Origin: Actinomycetes bacterium
Lineage (GTDB): Bacteria > Actinomycetota > Acidimicrobiia > Acidimicrobiales > Palsa-688
Assembly (NCBI GenBank): GCA_021787365.1
Contig: JAJYMB010000144.1
Span: forward strand, 165,923 to 229,922
Direction of reading: 5' to 3'
DNA length: 64,000 nt
Shown here: piece by piece, positions 42,833 to 51,889 of the stretch
How the letters are laid out: each line of letters begins with the position of its first letter
Numbering within the stretch: the stretch's first letter is position 1
Program-made: the position numbers and the translations under genes
The notes under the pieces: generated by a model
Seen by the model: the letters and a program-made list of their open reading frames with translations, nothing else
Database searches by the model: none
What the model was told of the DNA's origin: nothing

Positions 42833-44794
42833 TCAGGAAGCCTGGAAGTAAACAAGCGGCTGGCCTCGGCGGTCCAAGAAGTACAAGTGGCTTACTTGGG
42901 AGGAGTACGACGACGGACCGACAACGACTACCAACGAGTCGCGCACCAACTGTTTGCCGCAAGCCTGGGCGACCGCAGCTGAGAAGATGTCGTGGCTGGC
43001 GAGGCTGTGCGAGTCGACTGCATGAGGGCCTCGCTCGTACCCGCTCCAGGCCCACTCACCGAACAGGCTCGGCCACCAGGCCCGGTCGGTGAAGCGCAGG
43101 TCGCCGTAGAAGGACCTCCTGGTGGAGTTGAGCTCGCGAGCTTCCGCGAGGGCCTTTTCTACGGCAACCGGTCCGAAAGCCTTGAGCCCACTGGTGCCCG
43201 GGCAGGCCGGCAGGTCGCTACCCCTGGAAGGTAAGGCCGGTGGGTAGACCGAGGCCGGGAAGCCCTGGGCGCCCACGGCGGGCAGCGTCGCCAGCAGCGG
43301 CGTCTTTATCGGTAGCACTTCACCCTTGCCGCCCAGGCCCATCCGCACGAGCGCGGTGACGTCGCTCCAACCGTTCGTGTTGTCGGTATCGAGGTAGAGG
43401 GCGCCCGAGGGTGCCGCTGCGATGCCGTCGGCCTGGAAACCAGGACGCTGGCCTGGGACCCCGAAGCCGGCGATCCTCGGCGGGTTCAGGTCGATAAGCG
43501 TCGTGAGGCCTGTCTTGGTCGCCTCTTGAACGGTCCCGTACCGGCTCGCCAGTAGCACCTTGCCCCCTGGCGCAGTCGTGAGCTGGGTGGCGTAGCCGGT
43601 GCCGAGGAGGGTGAGCTCGCCAGAGGGCGAGATGGAGAGGATCTCGGGGGGCGAGAGGTTGAACACGACGAGGTCACCAGAGCCGGCGAAGGCGAGCCTG
43701 GCCGGCAAGAAAGCGACCCGTCCCTCCGGGGTGCCTACCGTGTACGTTCGGGCCCCTGAGCCCTTGAAGAAAGTGGAGATCGTGCCTGCCGGCGAGATCT
43801 GGCAGATCTCGTGCGTGCCGTCCGTTACGTAGAGCGAGCCATCGGGGGACACCGCCACGCCGCCCGGGGAGAGCCCTCGGTCGAGGGCATCCCCTTTCCC
43901 ACAGTTGGAACCGGGCTTGCCATTTCCGGCGATGGCCGTTACCGTCCCGGCGGGAGACACCGCTCGGAGGCGGTTGCCGTCGGTGAAATAGAGCGTCCCG
44001 TTGCGGCCAAGAGCCATGCCGCCGACGCTCTCGAGCTCGGCATCCACGGCAGGTCCACCGTCGCCCGAATAGCCCACCTGGCCGGTGCCAGCAAAGACTG
44101 AGACGTGGCCTCCCGGCGACCACTTGAGGATCTGGTCGCGGTTGGTGTCAGCGACGAGCAAGCTGCCGTCGGGCAGGGCGACGAGGTCCTGAGGGCGCAG
44201 GAGGTCCGGAGCTTGTGCGGCGAGCTCTCGTCGGGCGGTCACCGAGTACGGGAGCGGCACCGTCGCGTGGGCCCCGGCCGGCGGGGAGGGGCACACCACC
44301 CCTTCTTCCTCGACGAGCATGCACATGGTCACCCACGAGACGCGCCAGGTGCCGTCGATAGGGACGGCCGTGCCGACGAACTGGAGGCGCTCCTTGTAAG
44401 TGCCTTGGCCATTGGTGATAGTGAAGTGCGCGTCCGCGACCCCTGGTGCCGCCAAGCCCACGGACGAGACGCGGAGCACCCCGCCCAGGAGGCCAGCGTA
44501 ATCGGCTCTCTCGTTGTCCGACGCCACTTGGAGAGCGTGGGCCATGGCCGCGTCGAAGCCCTGGACTGTCGCCGCCGACGGCATTTTCCCGTGGCTCAAG
44601 CTTTCAAATGCGGTGACTACTTGGGCACGCATGCCGGATGGTGGCGCGAGCGAGGGAGCGGGCAGGAGGGACGACCAAAGCACCGACGCACCAACCAACG
44701 TCGCCCTACGCACCGCCGACCGCCTCGGTTGTGTTCTCCCAGCCGTGGCCTCCCTTGCCGTGGCGGCCGTGCCGGTAGGTACGACTGCGCCCAC
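42833..44794 (-). CDS. secreted NHL-repeat beta-propeller protein
   Basis: 653 residues from GTG 44794. A late basic/hydrophobic segment (RRATLVGASVLWSSLLPAPS) is the likely signal peptide, so an in-frame GTG at 44713 is an alternative start. Residues about 215-450 are NHL-type propeller blades with repeated PDGSLLVADTNRDQILKWSP and NGTLYFTDGNRLRAVSPAGT phrases. The remaining N-terminal part (about 60-200) and the Cys-containing C-terminus are unfamiliar. NHL propellers usually bind ligands or proteins rather than catalyse. No operon partner; the neighbouring GH35 gene is on the same strand but 640 bases away with its own promoter. Confidence 0.75.
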   Translation of the reverse strand: MGAVVPTGTAATAREATAGRTQPRRSAVRRATLVGASVLWSSLLPAPSLAPPSGMRAQVVTAFESLSHGKMPSAATVQGFDAAMAHALQVASDNERADYAGLLGGVLRVSSVGLAAPGVADAHFTITNGQGTYKERLQFVGTAVPIDGTWRVSWVTMCMLVEEEGVVCPSPPAGAHATVPLPYSVTARRELAAQAPDLLRPQDLVALPDGSLLVADTNRDQILKWSPGGHVSVFAGTGQVGYSGDGGPAVDAELESVGGMALGRNGTLYFTDGNRLRAVSPAGTVTAIAGNGKPGSNCGKGDALDRGLSPGGVAVSPDGSLYVTDGTHEICQISPAGTISTFFKGSGARTYTVGTPEGRVAFLPARLAFAGSGDLVVFNLSPPEILSISPSGELTLLGTGYATQLTTAPGGKVLLASRYGTVQEATKTGLTTLIDLNPPRIAGFGVPGQRPGFQADGIAAAPSGALYLDTDNTNGWSDVTALVRMGLGGKGEVLPIKTPLLATLPAVGAQGFPASVYPPALPSRGSDLPACPGTSGLKAFGPVAVEKALAEARELNSTRRSFYGDLRFTDRAWWPSLFGEWAWSGYERGPHAVDSHSLASHDIFSAAVAQACGKQLVRDSLVVVVGPSSYSSQVSHLYFLDRRGQPLVYFQAS

Positions 44795-44945
44795 ACTTGG
44801 CCGGCGTCACCAGTGGAGGCGAACGCCTCGCCCCCGAAGTCCCCGTCGTAACTGCCCGCAGGGCCAAGGGCTGTCCTGCTCGGCCTGACGATAGGCTCAT
44901 CACCAGTTGCGACTCCCCGGCCCAGCGCGAGGTTCCACGACTCGC

Positions 44946-44981
44946 AAAAAGGGGCCAGCACGCAAGTGCTGGCCCCTTTCG
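44946..44981 (-). terminator. intrinsic terminator hairpin
   Basis: GGGGCCAGCAC (44951-44961), a GCAA loop and GTGCTGGCCCC (44966-44976) form a perfect 11-bp stem, with AAAAA on the left (a T-run on the minus strand) and TTT on the right. It could stop transcription in both directions but is better for the minus strand. No intact gene ends just upstream on the minus strand, so its original owner may be lost. Confidence 0.7.
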
Positions 44982-45223
44982 AAGCCTCCGGTGCCAGACC
45001 CGGCCCCCGGTCACCCGCTACGAAGACGAAGCGGGCATGGCCCTCGACGGGAGACCGTCCTTCACGTTAGCTTCGAGACATCAGCGACCGAGCGGTTCGG
45101 GCTGCACAAAGGAGATCGGCTGGCGCTCCTGCGCTGGTTTCTTCCCATGACGGGCGAGCCCGGCACCAACCGGTGGATCGACGAGGCTCGGGCGCACGTC
45201 AATAGCACGGCGAAGGCGACGAC

Positions 45224-45331
45224 ATGAGTGCCGGCGACGGGTACGCCACGCCGGCCGCATTCCGGCGAGTGCTCACGGACGGGCTCAAGAGGCGGCCTGG
45301 GTGCAGGAGCACCCCGGCCTCCACAAGGTGA
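45224..45331 (+). pseudogene. possible AbiEii-type nucleotidyltransferase toxin, N-terminal fragment
   Basis: ATG 45224 overlaps the stop of a preceding frame (ATGA), as in toxin-antitoxin pairs, and encodes MSAGDGYATPAAFRRVLTDG then LKRR. YATPAAFRRAL-type starts are characteristic of AbiEii/AbiGii proteins, but the gene stops after 35 codons, before the GSxxD catalytic motif. Confidence 0.3.
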
Positions 45332-45697
45332 TGCACGAGAGCAAGGTCGGCATGCCTTTCAAGGAGATCCGCTAGAAGGAGACCGTTTGGCGAGCACTCG
45401 GGAGCCGATATGTCGGGCCTGCGGCGGGTCGTTGTCAAGCACCAACAACGGCCACGCCATGGCCAGGGGAACCAGCGCCTTCGTCTCGCTCCCGTGGCGC
45501 ATCGCGCTCGGCGAGTATCGGCACCCACAGGGCAGCGGATCGTGCTCCCGACGGGGGAGCCCGTTCGCCAAGGTCCCATCGCCGCGCGAGGGTGTTCGGG
45601 GCTATCGTGCCTCGACTCGCCGGCTAGCACTGTTCGCAGATCCTGCCCGCACCGCCATCCTCGCAGCGTTGGCAGGCGGGCAGACCCGCTGGGCGGC

Positions 45698-45736
45698 GAG
45701 CTGGCCCGTCGAGCTGGCCCGTCGAGCTGGCCCGTC
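45698..45736 (+). repeat. 13-bp tandem repeat, three copies
   Basis: GAGCTGGCCCGTC repeated three times without a gap. Thirteen is not a multiple of three, so the repeat shifts the frame in any coding sequence through it. Confidence 0.9.
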
Positions 45737-45845
45737 GAGAGGGCACAGCCTTTTGCATGGGTGGCTAATGCAGCGGAACCCCGGAGTTGGGTCTGATCGT
45801 CGCTGGACAGTGAAAGGATCTGAGCTAGCGCTCGCTCTTTGTTCG

Positions 45846-46460
45846 CTAGATTGGCTTCGACGTGGTGCCCGCCGTGGCGAGTGCGGCACGGTCTCGTCTC
45901 AGCCCCATCTGGAGCGCGGCGGTCGTTCGATCACGGTCACCGCTGGCAAGGAGGTCGAGCAGCGCACCACGGAGCAGCGAGAGCGCGGCGGTCCGCTCGG
46001 TCAGTCCGGCCGCGGTTGACCTTCTGCGGGGCGGCTGGTAGAGCGCCAGCACGTCGAGCCAGTCACCGACGGTCTGGCGGCCAAAATCGCGCCACGGCCC
46101 GTCGGGCTCCACCAGGGAGCGTGCATAGCCTTCGATCCACACCTTGAGAAGGTTCCGGTGACCGGGGTCGGACAACCAGCGCCACACCTCCAACGTCGCG
46201 CTGGGCAGGTCGGCCTGGGGATGCTGGCGGCGGAGCTCGTCGAGCATGCGGAGCTCGTCCTGGCGTGCTCGTGCCAGAAGGGCACGGATGAGGCCCTCTT
46301 TGGAACCGAAGAGGTACAGGAGGACCCGAGGGCTGGTCCCGATCGCGGCCGATAGGGGTCGCAAGGAGAGGTCCGCCAGGCCATTAGCCAGTGCGAACGC
46401 GTAGGCCGCTTCGAGTAGCTCGGTCTTTCGCGCTGAAGGGGGTTGTGCCTGGTCAGTCAC
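45846..46460 (-). CDS. TetR/AcrR family transcriptional regulator
   Basis: 204 residues from GTG 46460. The N-terminal DNA-binding domain is typical: RKTELLEAAYAFALANGLAD, then LSLRPLSAAIGTSPRVLLYLFGSKEGL. The C-terminal ligand-binding region (about 75-190) is helical with no specific signature. Divergently transcribed from a GNAT acetyltransferase across 47 bases that contain a palindrome over the acetyltransferase promoter, so it probably represses both genes. The ligand cannot be told from sequence. Confidence 0.9.
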   Translation of the reverse strand: MTDQAQPPSARKTELLEAAYAFALANGLADLSLRPLSAAIGTSPRVLLYLFGSKEGLIRALLARARQDELRMLDELRRQHPQADLPSATLEVWRWLSDPGHRNLLKVWIEGYARSLVEPDGPWRDFGRQTVGDWLDVLALYQPPRRRSTAAGLTERTAALSLLRGALLDLLASGDRDRTTAALQMGLRRDRAALATAGTTSKPI

Positions 46461-46494
46461 TCCGCTATATTGCCACTGAAACAGTTGTGTCAGT
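46443..46494 (+). promoter_or_regulatory. GNAT gene promoter with TetR operator
   Basis: TTGTGC (46443-46448), 17-base spacer, TATATT (46466-46471). The predicted start site falls inside ACTGAAACAGTTGTGTCAGT (46475-46494), an imperfect palindrome with seven of eight arm positions matching. The operator ends just before the GGGAGGG ribosome-binding site. Confidence 0.6.
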
Positions 46495-46507
46495 AGGGAG
46501 GGCGACG

Positions 46508-47074
46508 ATGCGCTCGGAGGTGACGATCCGGCCGTTGGGGGAGCCAGGTGACTTGGGATGGGTGGTGATGGCCCACGGAGAGCTCTATTTCGAAGAGTTC
46601 GGTTGGGATACCATCTTCGAGGCGCTCGTCGCTCGCATTGTCGCCGAGTACGCCGCCAGCCCCGAGCCGGACCGGCAGGCGGCGTGGATCGCAGTGATGG
46701 AAGGTCGACGCGTCGGCTGCGTGTTCTGCTGCGCCAAGGACGAAGAAACCGCTCAACTTCGCCTGTTGCTCACCGATCCGAGCGCCCGTGGCAAGGGGCT
46801 CGGCTCTGAGCTGGTCCGCCGGTGCGTCCACTTCGCACTCCAAGCCGGCTACGAGCGGATGGTCCTGTGGACCAACGACGTGCTGATCGCTGCGGCTCGC
46901 ATCTACCTCGCTGCCGGGTTCAGCCTCGTCGAGGAGGAGCCTCACCACAGCTTCGGTGCCGACCTCGTCGGCCAGGTCTACGAAATGGAGCTCACCGCAC
47001 CGCTACCTGGAGCAAAGGTGCCTTCGAACTCGGCAGGGGGGAAGGTTGAGGCCGCGGGTGGGAGTGTTCCGTGA
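46508..47074 (+). CDS. GNAT family N-acetyltransferase
   Basis: 188 residues from ATG 46508 with GGGAGGG upstream. The acetyl-CoA binding core is LRLLLTDPSARGKGLGSELV (the R-G-x-G-L-G loop), followed by NDVLIAAARIYLAAGFSLVE, a complete GNAT fold. Sequences with this layout are often linked to MarR/TetR regulators. Substrate unknown. Divergent from the TetR gene, which probably controls it. Intact. Confidence 0.9.
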   Translation: MRSEVTIRPLGEPGDLGWVVMAHGELYFEEFGWDTIFEALVARIVAEYAASPEPDRQAAWIAVMEGRRVGCVFCCAKDEETAQLRLLLTDPSARGKGLGSELVRRCVHFALQAGYERMVLWTNDVLIAAARIYLAAGFSLVEEEPHHSFGADLVGQVYEMELTAPLPGAKVPSNSAGGKVEAAGGSVP

Positions 47075-47138
47075 GCCGACGCCGACGGGATGACGGCACC
47101 ACCGGTGAGCACCGACACCAGGGGTCGGCATAATTGGC

Positions 47139-47629
47139 GTGTTCTTCGACGCGGCGCAGCGCGATGCTCAGGTCTGGCACGATTTTCTGAGCCCCGACGA
47201 TCCAGATCGCTCGGGCGGCGCCGCCGGCGTAGCCGGGGAGTTGGCTTCCGCTGCCCGAGGCGATTACGAGGGAGCCGGTCTCAGTGAGCGCGGCGACGCA
47301 TCCCCCGGCGCCTGGCTGAGAACGGTCGCCAGCCGAATCTGCCTCAACGTTCTCGGCTCGGCACGGGCCCGGCGAGAGACCTACGTGGGTGAGTGGATCC
47401 CCGAGCCGCTTCCCGAACCTACGGAGTGGATCACCGGTAGGTCGAGCAGCATCGCCATCGACCCGGCCGACCGGTCACCCTCGACGAGTCAGTGAGCATG
47501 GCCTTTCTCGTTGTGCTCGAATCGATGACCCCGGCCGAGCGCGTAGCATTCATCCTGCATGACGTCTTCCGTTACTCCTTCGCCGAGCTGGCCGGGATCG
47601 TAGGCCGTACCCCAGCGGCATCCGTCTGA
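47139..47629 (+). pseudogene. SigJ-like ECF sigma factor remnant, frameshifted
   Basis: The first frame gives GAWLRTVASRICLNVLGSAR and ARRETYVGEWIPEPLPEPTE, the central part of SigJ-type sigma factors, and ends prematurely at 47495. One base out of frame, DESVSMAFLVVLESMTPAER, VAFILHDVFRYSFAELAGIV, GRTPAAS continues the same protein up to 47629. The slip is in DPADR-VTLDES near 47473, consistent with loss of one base. The N-terminal region 2 helices and the C-terminal SnoaL-like domain are missing. Confidence 0.7.
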
Positions 47630-48173
47630 TCGAGCCCACTGCTGAGCCCGGCGAGACCCGATCCGCCGCATCCCGACGCGCGGAGCGAGGTATCTCTGTC
47701 ATCGACAATTTCGAGAGGACCCGACGAGGTATTCCCGCCCACAGCAGGAAGCGCGGCGATCTGATGGGGGCAGTTCGATGACGTCGAGCTCGCTTCCTGA
47801 CCAAACGACCACACGTGCCAGACCGGCGACCGGCATTACATCCTCTGCTACACGACGTGCCACCAAATGCTCGATCTGCCGGTTGACCCGAGGCTTCTCA
47901 GGGAAAGGGCGCCACGGTCGCACAGGAGGTAGGCCACTCGACGAGACCTCAATCCTCCTCACCGATGGTCGTACCCCACTCACGGGCGTCTCCGGAAGCC
48001 CAGGTCAGGGTACTGAACGAATAGGTGGGCTGTACATGTTCGCGCGTCCGGAAGGCTCGATGTCACACTTTCGCTAGCTGATTCGTCGGTACATCGCGTG
48101 GAGGTTCACCAGGTGTCACCCGCGGCGGTCTCATCGCCGCACCGCCTCCGGGTCGCAGTGGAAGGATCGCCAA
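47630..48173. other. intergenic region, nothing recognised
   Basis: About 540 bases between the sigma remnant and the hemerythrin gene. Short frames such as one reading HYILCYTTCHQMLDLPVDPR at about 47835-47895 are not assignable. No RNA gene or clear promoter seen. Confidence 0.4.
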
Positions 48174-48821
48174 ATGAGCCTCGATAGCGCAGCTCCAGCC
48201 GAGCGCCGGAACGTGGACTTCACCCTGATGTACGCCGCTCACGAGGCGTTTCGCCGTGACCTGCGGCGCCTCGAGGGTGCGGCGGAGAACTTGAGGCTCA
48301 CAGATCCCGGACTGTACGCAGGGTGGACCACCTTCCACCAACAGCTCGACGTTCACCACAGAGGAGAGGACGTGGCCCTCTGGCCCGAGCTTCGAGCCGC
48401 GACCGGCACCCCGAGCGAGGCGGCGGTCATCGACGCGATGGAGTCGGAGCACAAGACGATCGAGCTCTTGCTTGCTGGGGTCGATGGCTGCTTGGCCTTG
48501 AAGGACCGCTCTGGTCTTCTTGAGACGACCGGGTTCCTGTCCGAGGCCTTGCGCTCCCATATGGAGCACGAGGAGCGCGACGCCCTCCCGCTCGTCGAGC
48601 AACTCCTCGGAGAGCGCGGCTGGAAGGCGTTCACGCGCTACATGGGGAGGGCGCAAGGCCTCAAGGGGGGAGCGGTCTTCTTCCCCTGGATGCTCGAGGA
48701 AGCGCCTGAGTCGACCGTCGCGGACATCTTGGGAAAACTGCCCGCGCCCGTCCGAGTGCTGTACCGCCGACTCTGGCAGCCCCGCTATGCCCGGGCGCTT
48801 CGCTGGGACCGCCATCCATAG
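48174..48821 (+). CDS. hemerythrin domain-containing protein
   Basis: 215 residues from ATG 48174. Carries the His/Glu pattern of a hemerythrin-like four-helix bundle: AAHEAFRRDLRRLEG, FHQQLDVHHRGEDVALWPEL, MESEHKTIELLLAGVDGCLA and RSHMEHEERDALPLVEQLL. Such actinobacterial proteins bind a di-iron centre and have been linked to oxygen, peroxide or NO sensing. Followed 52 bases later by an NAD(P)-binding oxidoreductase and then an ECF sigma factor on the same strand, so it may belong to that sigma-factor locus. Confidence 0.88.
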   Translation: MSLDSAAPAERRNVDFTLMYAAHEAFRRDLRRLEGAAENLRLTDPGLYAGWTTFHQQLDVHHRGEDVALWPELRAATGTPSEAAVIDAMESEHKTIELLLAGVDGCLALKDRSGLLETTGFLSEALRSHMEHEERDALPLVEQLLGERGWKAFTRYMGRAQGLKGGAVFFPWMLEEAPESTVADILGKLPAPVRVLYRRLWQPRYARALRWDRHP

Positions 48822-48873
48822 GAAGTGACGTCTCGCTTTCTTCGACCGAGCAAGAAATAAAGGAACGAAACCC

Positions 48874-49506
48874 ATGCGAATCGCCATCTTTGGTGCCACC
48901 GGCAAGGTGGGCACCCGTCTCGTTGACCAGGCTCTCCAGGTCGGACACGAGGTGACCGCAGTAGTGCGGAACGCGTCGCGCCTGACAGCTTCTCGGTACG
49001 GAGAACCCGAAGTGGTGACGGCCGACGTGATGGACCCCGCGTCCATCGCACCGGGGCTGACCGGATCCGACGCCGTGATCTCGGCGATCGGGCCGGTTAG
49101 GAAGGGACCGACCACGGTCCTCGCCGACAGCGCCCGTTCGATCATCGACGCGATGGAGACGGTCGGCGTCAAGCGGCTCCTCACCGTGAGCGGCTCGATG
49201 GTCGACGACACCGGCGACGGCGCGCTCGTGAAATATGTCGGCAAGCCCCTTGCGCGGCATTTCCTGAGGGACGTCTGCGCTGACATGCGGCGCGCCGAGG
49301 TGGAGATCCACTCGAGCCACCTGGACTGGACCATCTTTCGCCCCCCGAACCTCGCCGACGGTCCGGCGACCGGTCGCTACCGGACCGCGCTCGACCGCAA
49401 CCTTCCCCGTGGCTTCCGGGTCCGCCGTGCCGACCTGGCAAGCGAGATGCTCAGGTCGATCGACGACTTCGAGACGATCCGCAGGCACGTTTTCATCGCC
49501 TCGTGA
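48874..49506 (+). CDS. NAD(P)-binding oxidoreductase (NmrA/atypical SDR type)
   Basis: 210 residues from ATG 48874. Rossmann start MRIAIFGATGKVGTRLVDQA (GxxGxxG), then TAVVRNASRL, DAVISAIGP, VKRLLTVSGSMVDD and WTIFRPPNLAD, the atypical SDR a5/NmrA-like pattern that lacks the YxxxK catalytic pair. These proteins often act as NAD(P) sensors or quinone reductases. It overlaps the upstream extension of the sigma-factor frame by four bases, which suggests co-transcription with the sigJ-like gene. Confidence 0.88.
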   Translation: MRIAIFGATGKVGTRLVDQALQVGHEVTAVVRNASRLTASRYGEPEVVTADVMDPASIAPGLTGSDAVISAIGPVRKGPTTVLADSARSIIDAMETVGVKRLLTVSGSMVDDTGDGALVKYVGKPLARHFLRDVCADMRRAEVEIHSSHLDWTIFRPPNLADGPATGRYRTALDRNLPRGFRVRRADLASEMLRSIDDFETIRRHVFIAS

Positions 49507-49574
49507 AGTCCTTGACGACGCTCCCACAGCGAACCCGGGTGAAACTAGGGACTGAGCCAGGAAGGCACGGTGAG

Positions 49575-50468
49575 ATGATGAAGGACGCCATGGGACCGTC
49601 GCTACGCGCCGACGCCCGGGCCCGAGACGCCTGGGAGGCGGACCGCTCCTACCTCCTCGCCGTGGCAGCTGGAATGCTCCGACGACCGGCGGACGCAGAC
49701 GACGTGGTCCAAGAGGCGTTCGCCCGGTTGTCACGGGCTTCTGCCGAGGGCATCGACGACGTCCGGGGGTGGCTCGTCGTCGTGGTCCGGCGGCTGTGCC
49801 TCGACCGGCTCGCATCGGCCGACGCCCGCCGGACGACCGCCACCGCGGCTCCCCCCGAGACCGCTCAAGCAAGCATCGATCCGGCCGATCGTCTCACCCT
49901 CGACGACGAGGTGCGCCAAGCGCTGGCCGTCGTGCTCGACCGCCTGTCGCCAGGTGAGCGCACGTCGTTCATCCTTCACGACGTCTTCGGCTTTCCCTTC
50001 GAGGCGATCGCGGAGCTCGTCGGCCGTACTCCGCCTGCTTGCCGTCAGCTGGCCCGCCGGGCGCGCCTGTCGATCCGTGCGGGATCTTTCGAGGCCGATT
50101 CGTCGGCGACGACTTCCAGCCCACAAGAGACCTCAGAACTCGCGAAGCGGTTCATCGCCGTCTGCGAAGGTGGCGACCTCCGAGAGCTTGTCAGCTTGCT
50201 CGATCCTGGGGTCGCCGGGCACGTCTCGGTGATTGGGCTGGCGCCGCTACCGCCGGTGCGAGGAGTCGGGGCGGTCGCCCAGCGCGTCATGTACTTCTTC
50301 GGACCAGAAGCCGGGGTCGCCCTGGAGACCTTCGCGTTGGAGGGGTGGTCGGCCCTGGTCGCGCGCCACGGGGGAAAGGTGGTGGGAGTCGTGCGTCTCG
50401 ACGAGCGGGAAGGACGCGTCGTCCACTTGCAGGCCATCGCGCGGCCCCTCAGGCGCCAGCCTCGCTGA
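49575..50468 (+). CDS. ECF sigma factor, SigJ-like, with SnoaL-type C-terminal domain
   Basis: 297 residues from ATG 49575 (AGGAAGG nine bases upstream). Region 2: RSYLLAVAAGMLRRPADADD and VVQEAFARLSRA; region 4: LSPGERTSFILHDVFGFPFE with GRTPPACRQLARRAR. The C-terminal 110 residues (KRFIAVCEGGDLRELVSLLD onward) form a SnoaL-like domain that in this ECF class takes the place of an anti-sigma factor in control. It ends overlapping an antisense SDR fragment by 20 bases. Together with the upstream reductase and hemerythrin it forms a likely stress-response cluster. Confidence 0.9.
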   Translation: MMKDAMGPSLRADARARDAWEADRSYLLAVAAGMLRRPADADDVVQEAFARLSRASAEGIDDVRGWLVVVVRRLCLDRLASADARRTTATAAPPETAQASIDPADRLTLDDEVRQALAVVLDRLSPGERTSFILHDVFGFPFEAIAELVGRTPPACRQLARRARLSIRAGSFEADSSATTSSPQETSELAKRFIAVCEGGDLRELVSLLDPGVAGHVSVIGLAPLPPVRGVGAVAQRVMYFFGPEAGVALETFALEGWSALVARHGGKVVGVVRLDEREGRVVHLQAIARPLRRQPR

Positions 50469-50562
50469 GGCCGGCGTCCCGCCTGAGAGCTTCTTGAACC
50501 AGCGCCCGGCCGATGCCGCGTTTCGCGCCGGTGACCAGGAGCGTCTTGCCTGCGATTGTCAT
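50449..50562 (-). pseudogene. short-chain dehydrogenase, 5' fragment
   Basis: ATG 50562 has an ideal AAAGGAG site and encodes MTIAGKTLLVTGAKRGIGRA, the Rossmann TGxxxGIG start of a classical SDR, but only about 30 family-like codons remain before the frame ends inside the antisense 3' end of the sigma gene. The rest of the gene has been deleted, probably at a junction near 50480. Confidence 0.75.
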
Positions 50563-50645
50563 TGCTGCTCCTTTGGGTTGAGCTGGCCGATACCGCTGGT
50601 AATCGGCTCGCGGAGGCTGTGGGTGACGTAGAAGCTCAATGCGCC

Positions 50646-51007
50646 TCAACAGGCCGCGAGGCACTCGCAGCTGGAAACCAGGCCGAGGAGCGCGAAGAGC
50701 GGCCGGGGTCCATCGTCGCTCCAGGTGTCGAGGGCGACCGAGGTTCGGTCCACCCCGCTCGGGTCGTCGGTGAAGGCGACGTGGTTCTCGCGGAACGGCC
50801 ACGCGACCGTCTCGCCCGAGACGGCTTCGGTGACCGGCACCGGCCAGCGGTGGACGTCCTTGTAGCGGTGGGGGGATTGGTCGCTGGCTGCAGCGGTGCG
50901 ATCTGGACGGCGTGCGACCACCGATCGCGGCTGTTGATGATCGCGCCGAACACCTCGGCGGGCGACCGCTCGACCACGACTTCGGTGGTGTGGCTGCGCG
51001 GTTTCAT
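50646..51007 (-). pseudogene. SRPBCC (AHSA1-like) protein, frameshifted and truncated
   Basis: ATG 51007 begins MKPRSHTTEVVVERSPAEVF and GAIINSRDRWSH, a START-like beginning. The continuation YKDVHRWPVPVTEAVSGETV, FTDDPSGVDRT and LGLVSSCECLAAC lies in another frame (shift near 50870), and a stop follows where about 35 more residues are expected. It starts 15 bases after the SDR pseudogene, so the two were once an operon. Confidence 0.65.
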
Positions 51008-51021
51008 CAGCCGGTCCGACG

Positions 51022-51779
51022 TCAATCGACCTGTTGGAGACCGCCCGCCGACAGGCTGTAAGCGGTGGCCGTGTACGAGTCGTCGGCTGCGAGGTCACAG
51101 ATCGCCTTGGCGGCCTGGTCGGTGCTCAAGATCCCGCCGAAGCGCTGCAGGAACTCCGCCTCGGTCTGCCCCGCGGCGGCGGCGTAGCGCTCGGTGTAGA
51201 TCCTGCCGAGGTCGGTCGCAGGCGTCAGGACCGGCAGGACGGCCACGAACCGGATGCCCGAAGCCGTGCGCTGGGCCTCGAGGGCGGCGTAGCTGCTGAT
51301 CAAGCGGACGGTGGCCTTGGCGCCGGCGTACCCGCCGCTGAGCGGCGAGCCCGCCACGGCCGCGCCGCTCGACAGGCTCACCACGATTGATCCGGGTGCA
51401 AGTGGAAGCCTGAGCTGAGCGATTCGCTGGTGAAGTTGAAGGTGTGGCGGACGTCGACGTCCCAGTTGGTAGAGAACGACTCCCACGACTGGTCCGAGAG
51501 TGGAGCGGCCGGCGGCGTGGCACCCGCATTGAGGATCAACGTCTCCGGCCGGTGCTCAGCGATCAGCCGCGTCGCCACGTCCGGGTCGGCGACGTCGGCG
51601 ACCACCGGGGTGAACCGGTCGCCGAGCTCATTGGTCAGCGTGGCGAGTGGGTGCTCGCTGCGGGCGACGCCGACAACGTGGGCACCGAGCTCGGCCAAGG
51701 TGATGGCCGTCGCGCGCCCGAAGCCGCGGCTTGCGCCGGTGACTACCGCAGCTGTCCCCGAGAGATCTCGTGCTGGCAT
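51022..51779 (-). pseudogene. short-chain dehydrogenase/reductase with single frameshift
   Basis: ATG 51779 with AGGAGG upstream encodes MPARDLSGTAAVVTGASRGF, then LILNAGATPPAAPLSDQSWE up to about residue 120. Reading must then shift one base (near 51400) to continue LPLAPGSIVVSLSSGAAVAG, SPLSGGYAGAKATVRLISSY (with the catalytic Tyr and Lys) to the end at 51022. The two halves together make one full-length SDR, so this is a recent inactivation or a sequencing error. Divergent from the SigG-type sigma gene. Confidence 0.8.
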
Positions 51780-51889
51780 GTTTTCCTCCTGCCGTTTCGT
51801 CTGTAGGGTCTTCTCGGTGCTTTCAACACCGGAGCGTTCTCGAACTGAGCGATGAGTTCCGGCGGTTGGTGGTGTTGCAACCTCATGCC

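Larger units (their letters stand above)
44982..45845. other. stretch of gene fragments, no intact gene
   Basis: The region holds a possible AbiEii N-terminus (45224-45331) and a 13-bp tandem repeat (45698-45736). Open frames overlap on all strands without consistent family features. Nothing else recognisable. Confidence 0.4.

Noticed and set aside
48063..49334. Long minus-strand open frames opposite the hemerythrin and reductase genes
   Set aside because: They are antisense shadows of two well-recognised + strand genes in GC-rich DNA.
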